DNA from: DATFGK01 sp046712825
GTDB lineage: Bacteria > Actinomycetota > AC-67
Direction of reading: 5' to 3'
Length of the DNA stretch: 5,779 nt
NCBI GenBank assembly: GCA_046712825.1
Contig: JBKKCR010000075.1
Location: forward strand, 1 to 5,779
Part shown: positions 5,722 to 5,779 of the stretch, piece after piece
Layout: every line of letters begins with the position of its first letter
Numbering within the stretch: position 1 is the first letter of the stretch
The notes under the pieces: model-generated
What the model saw: only the letters and a program-made list of their open reading frames with translations
Told to the model about the DNA's origin: nothing
Database searches by the model: none
Program-made: the position numbers and the translations under genes

Positions 5722-5779
5722 ATGGACCTAGCTCGATACCTGGTCGACGCGGTGGTGCTGGAGGGTCGGAGTTATCGGG
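5722..5779 (+). CDS. IS481-type transposase, N-terminal fragment
   Basis: Nineteen codons are visible, reading MDLARYLVDAVVLEGRSYR, and the frame runs off the window edge. This is the start of a helix-turn-helix domain and closely resembles openings of IS481-family DDE transposases (HTH followed by an rve integrase core) common in actinobacteria. The start is ATG at 5722; an in-frame GTG at 5716 preceded by a G-rich run (5712-5716) is an alternative. The catalytic DDE residues lie beyond the window, so the assignment rests on the N-terminus and the IS-like upstream repeats. Confidence 0.65.
   Translation, partial: MDLARYLVDAVVLEGRSYR

Larger units (their letters stand above)
5655..5779 (+). 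mobile_element. Left end of an IS481-type insertion sequence (continues past window)
   Basis: The element is proposed to begin at the TGT of 5655, with a terminal region holding GGTGTC (5653-5658) and its inverted copy GACACC (5677-5682), two ATAGTGGAC direct boxes, and then a plus-strand transposase start at 5722. IS481-family elements commonly have TGT tips and terminal repeats of this kind. The exact outer boundary is uncertain and could extend toward 5636. The right end and target duplication are outside the window. Confidence 0.6.

Noticed and set aside
1..5779. A new defence, retron, CRISPR or biosynthetic system
   Set aside because: No nuclease, reverse transcriptase, repeat array or clustered biosynthetic enzymes are present. 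The genes fit stress, envelope and IS functions.

Overview
This high-GC window (dense short-spaced genes, strong purine-rich ribosome binding sites, G/C-ending codons) looks like chromosomal DNA of an actinobacterium. A soil Thermoleophilia-like lineage (Gaiella/Solirubrobacter type) is a reasonable guess from the gene families, but the taxon is inference. No tRNA, rRNA, CRISPR or phage structural gene is visible, and no gap between genes exceeds about 150 bp.

Left third (1-1983): a small two-helix membrane protein (DUF6458 type, minus strand) is divergent from an SRPBCC/polyketide-cyclase-like protein (plus strand). A bidirectional-looking hairpin terminator follows, facing a minus-strand pair: a hemerythrin HHE protein and, downstream of it, an unrecognised all-helical 147-residue protein. 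Three starts in this block (DUF6458, SRPBCC, hemerythrin) are preceded at the right distance by sequences resembling the general-stress sigma factor (SigB/SigF) pattern GTTT-N15/16-GGGWA. This is the most coherent unexplained signal: the block may be a small stress or redox regulon.

Centre (1984-4443, minus): an 819-residue exported protein with a signal peptide, an N-terminal trefoil/fascin-like region, a metal-dependent hydrolase domain related to M19 membrane dipeptidases but with an HxH in place of the usual HxD, and a C-terminal BamE/SmpA-like segment. It has 12 cysteines.

Right third (4553-5779): a minus-strand coiled-coil protein with PcsB/CwlO-like hairpin helices and a C-terminal lysozyme-like/peptidoglycan-associated domain. 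Its signal peptide appears cut off: the frame is closed by a stop just upstream of the first usable start, and about 20 bp further on begins what looks like the left end of an IS481-type insertion sequence. That end has a TGT tip, two direct ATAGTGGAC boxes, and the first 19 codons of a plus-strand transposase running off the window. The wall-associated gene was therefore probably truncated or re-promoted by the insertion.

The left block is plausibly a stress or oxygen/redox set. The two large right-hand genes are both predicted to act outside the membrane, and no shared pathway between them can be shown from the sequence. I found no clearly new multi-gene defence or biosynthetic system here.
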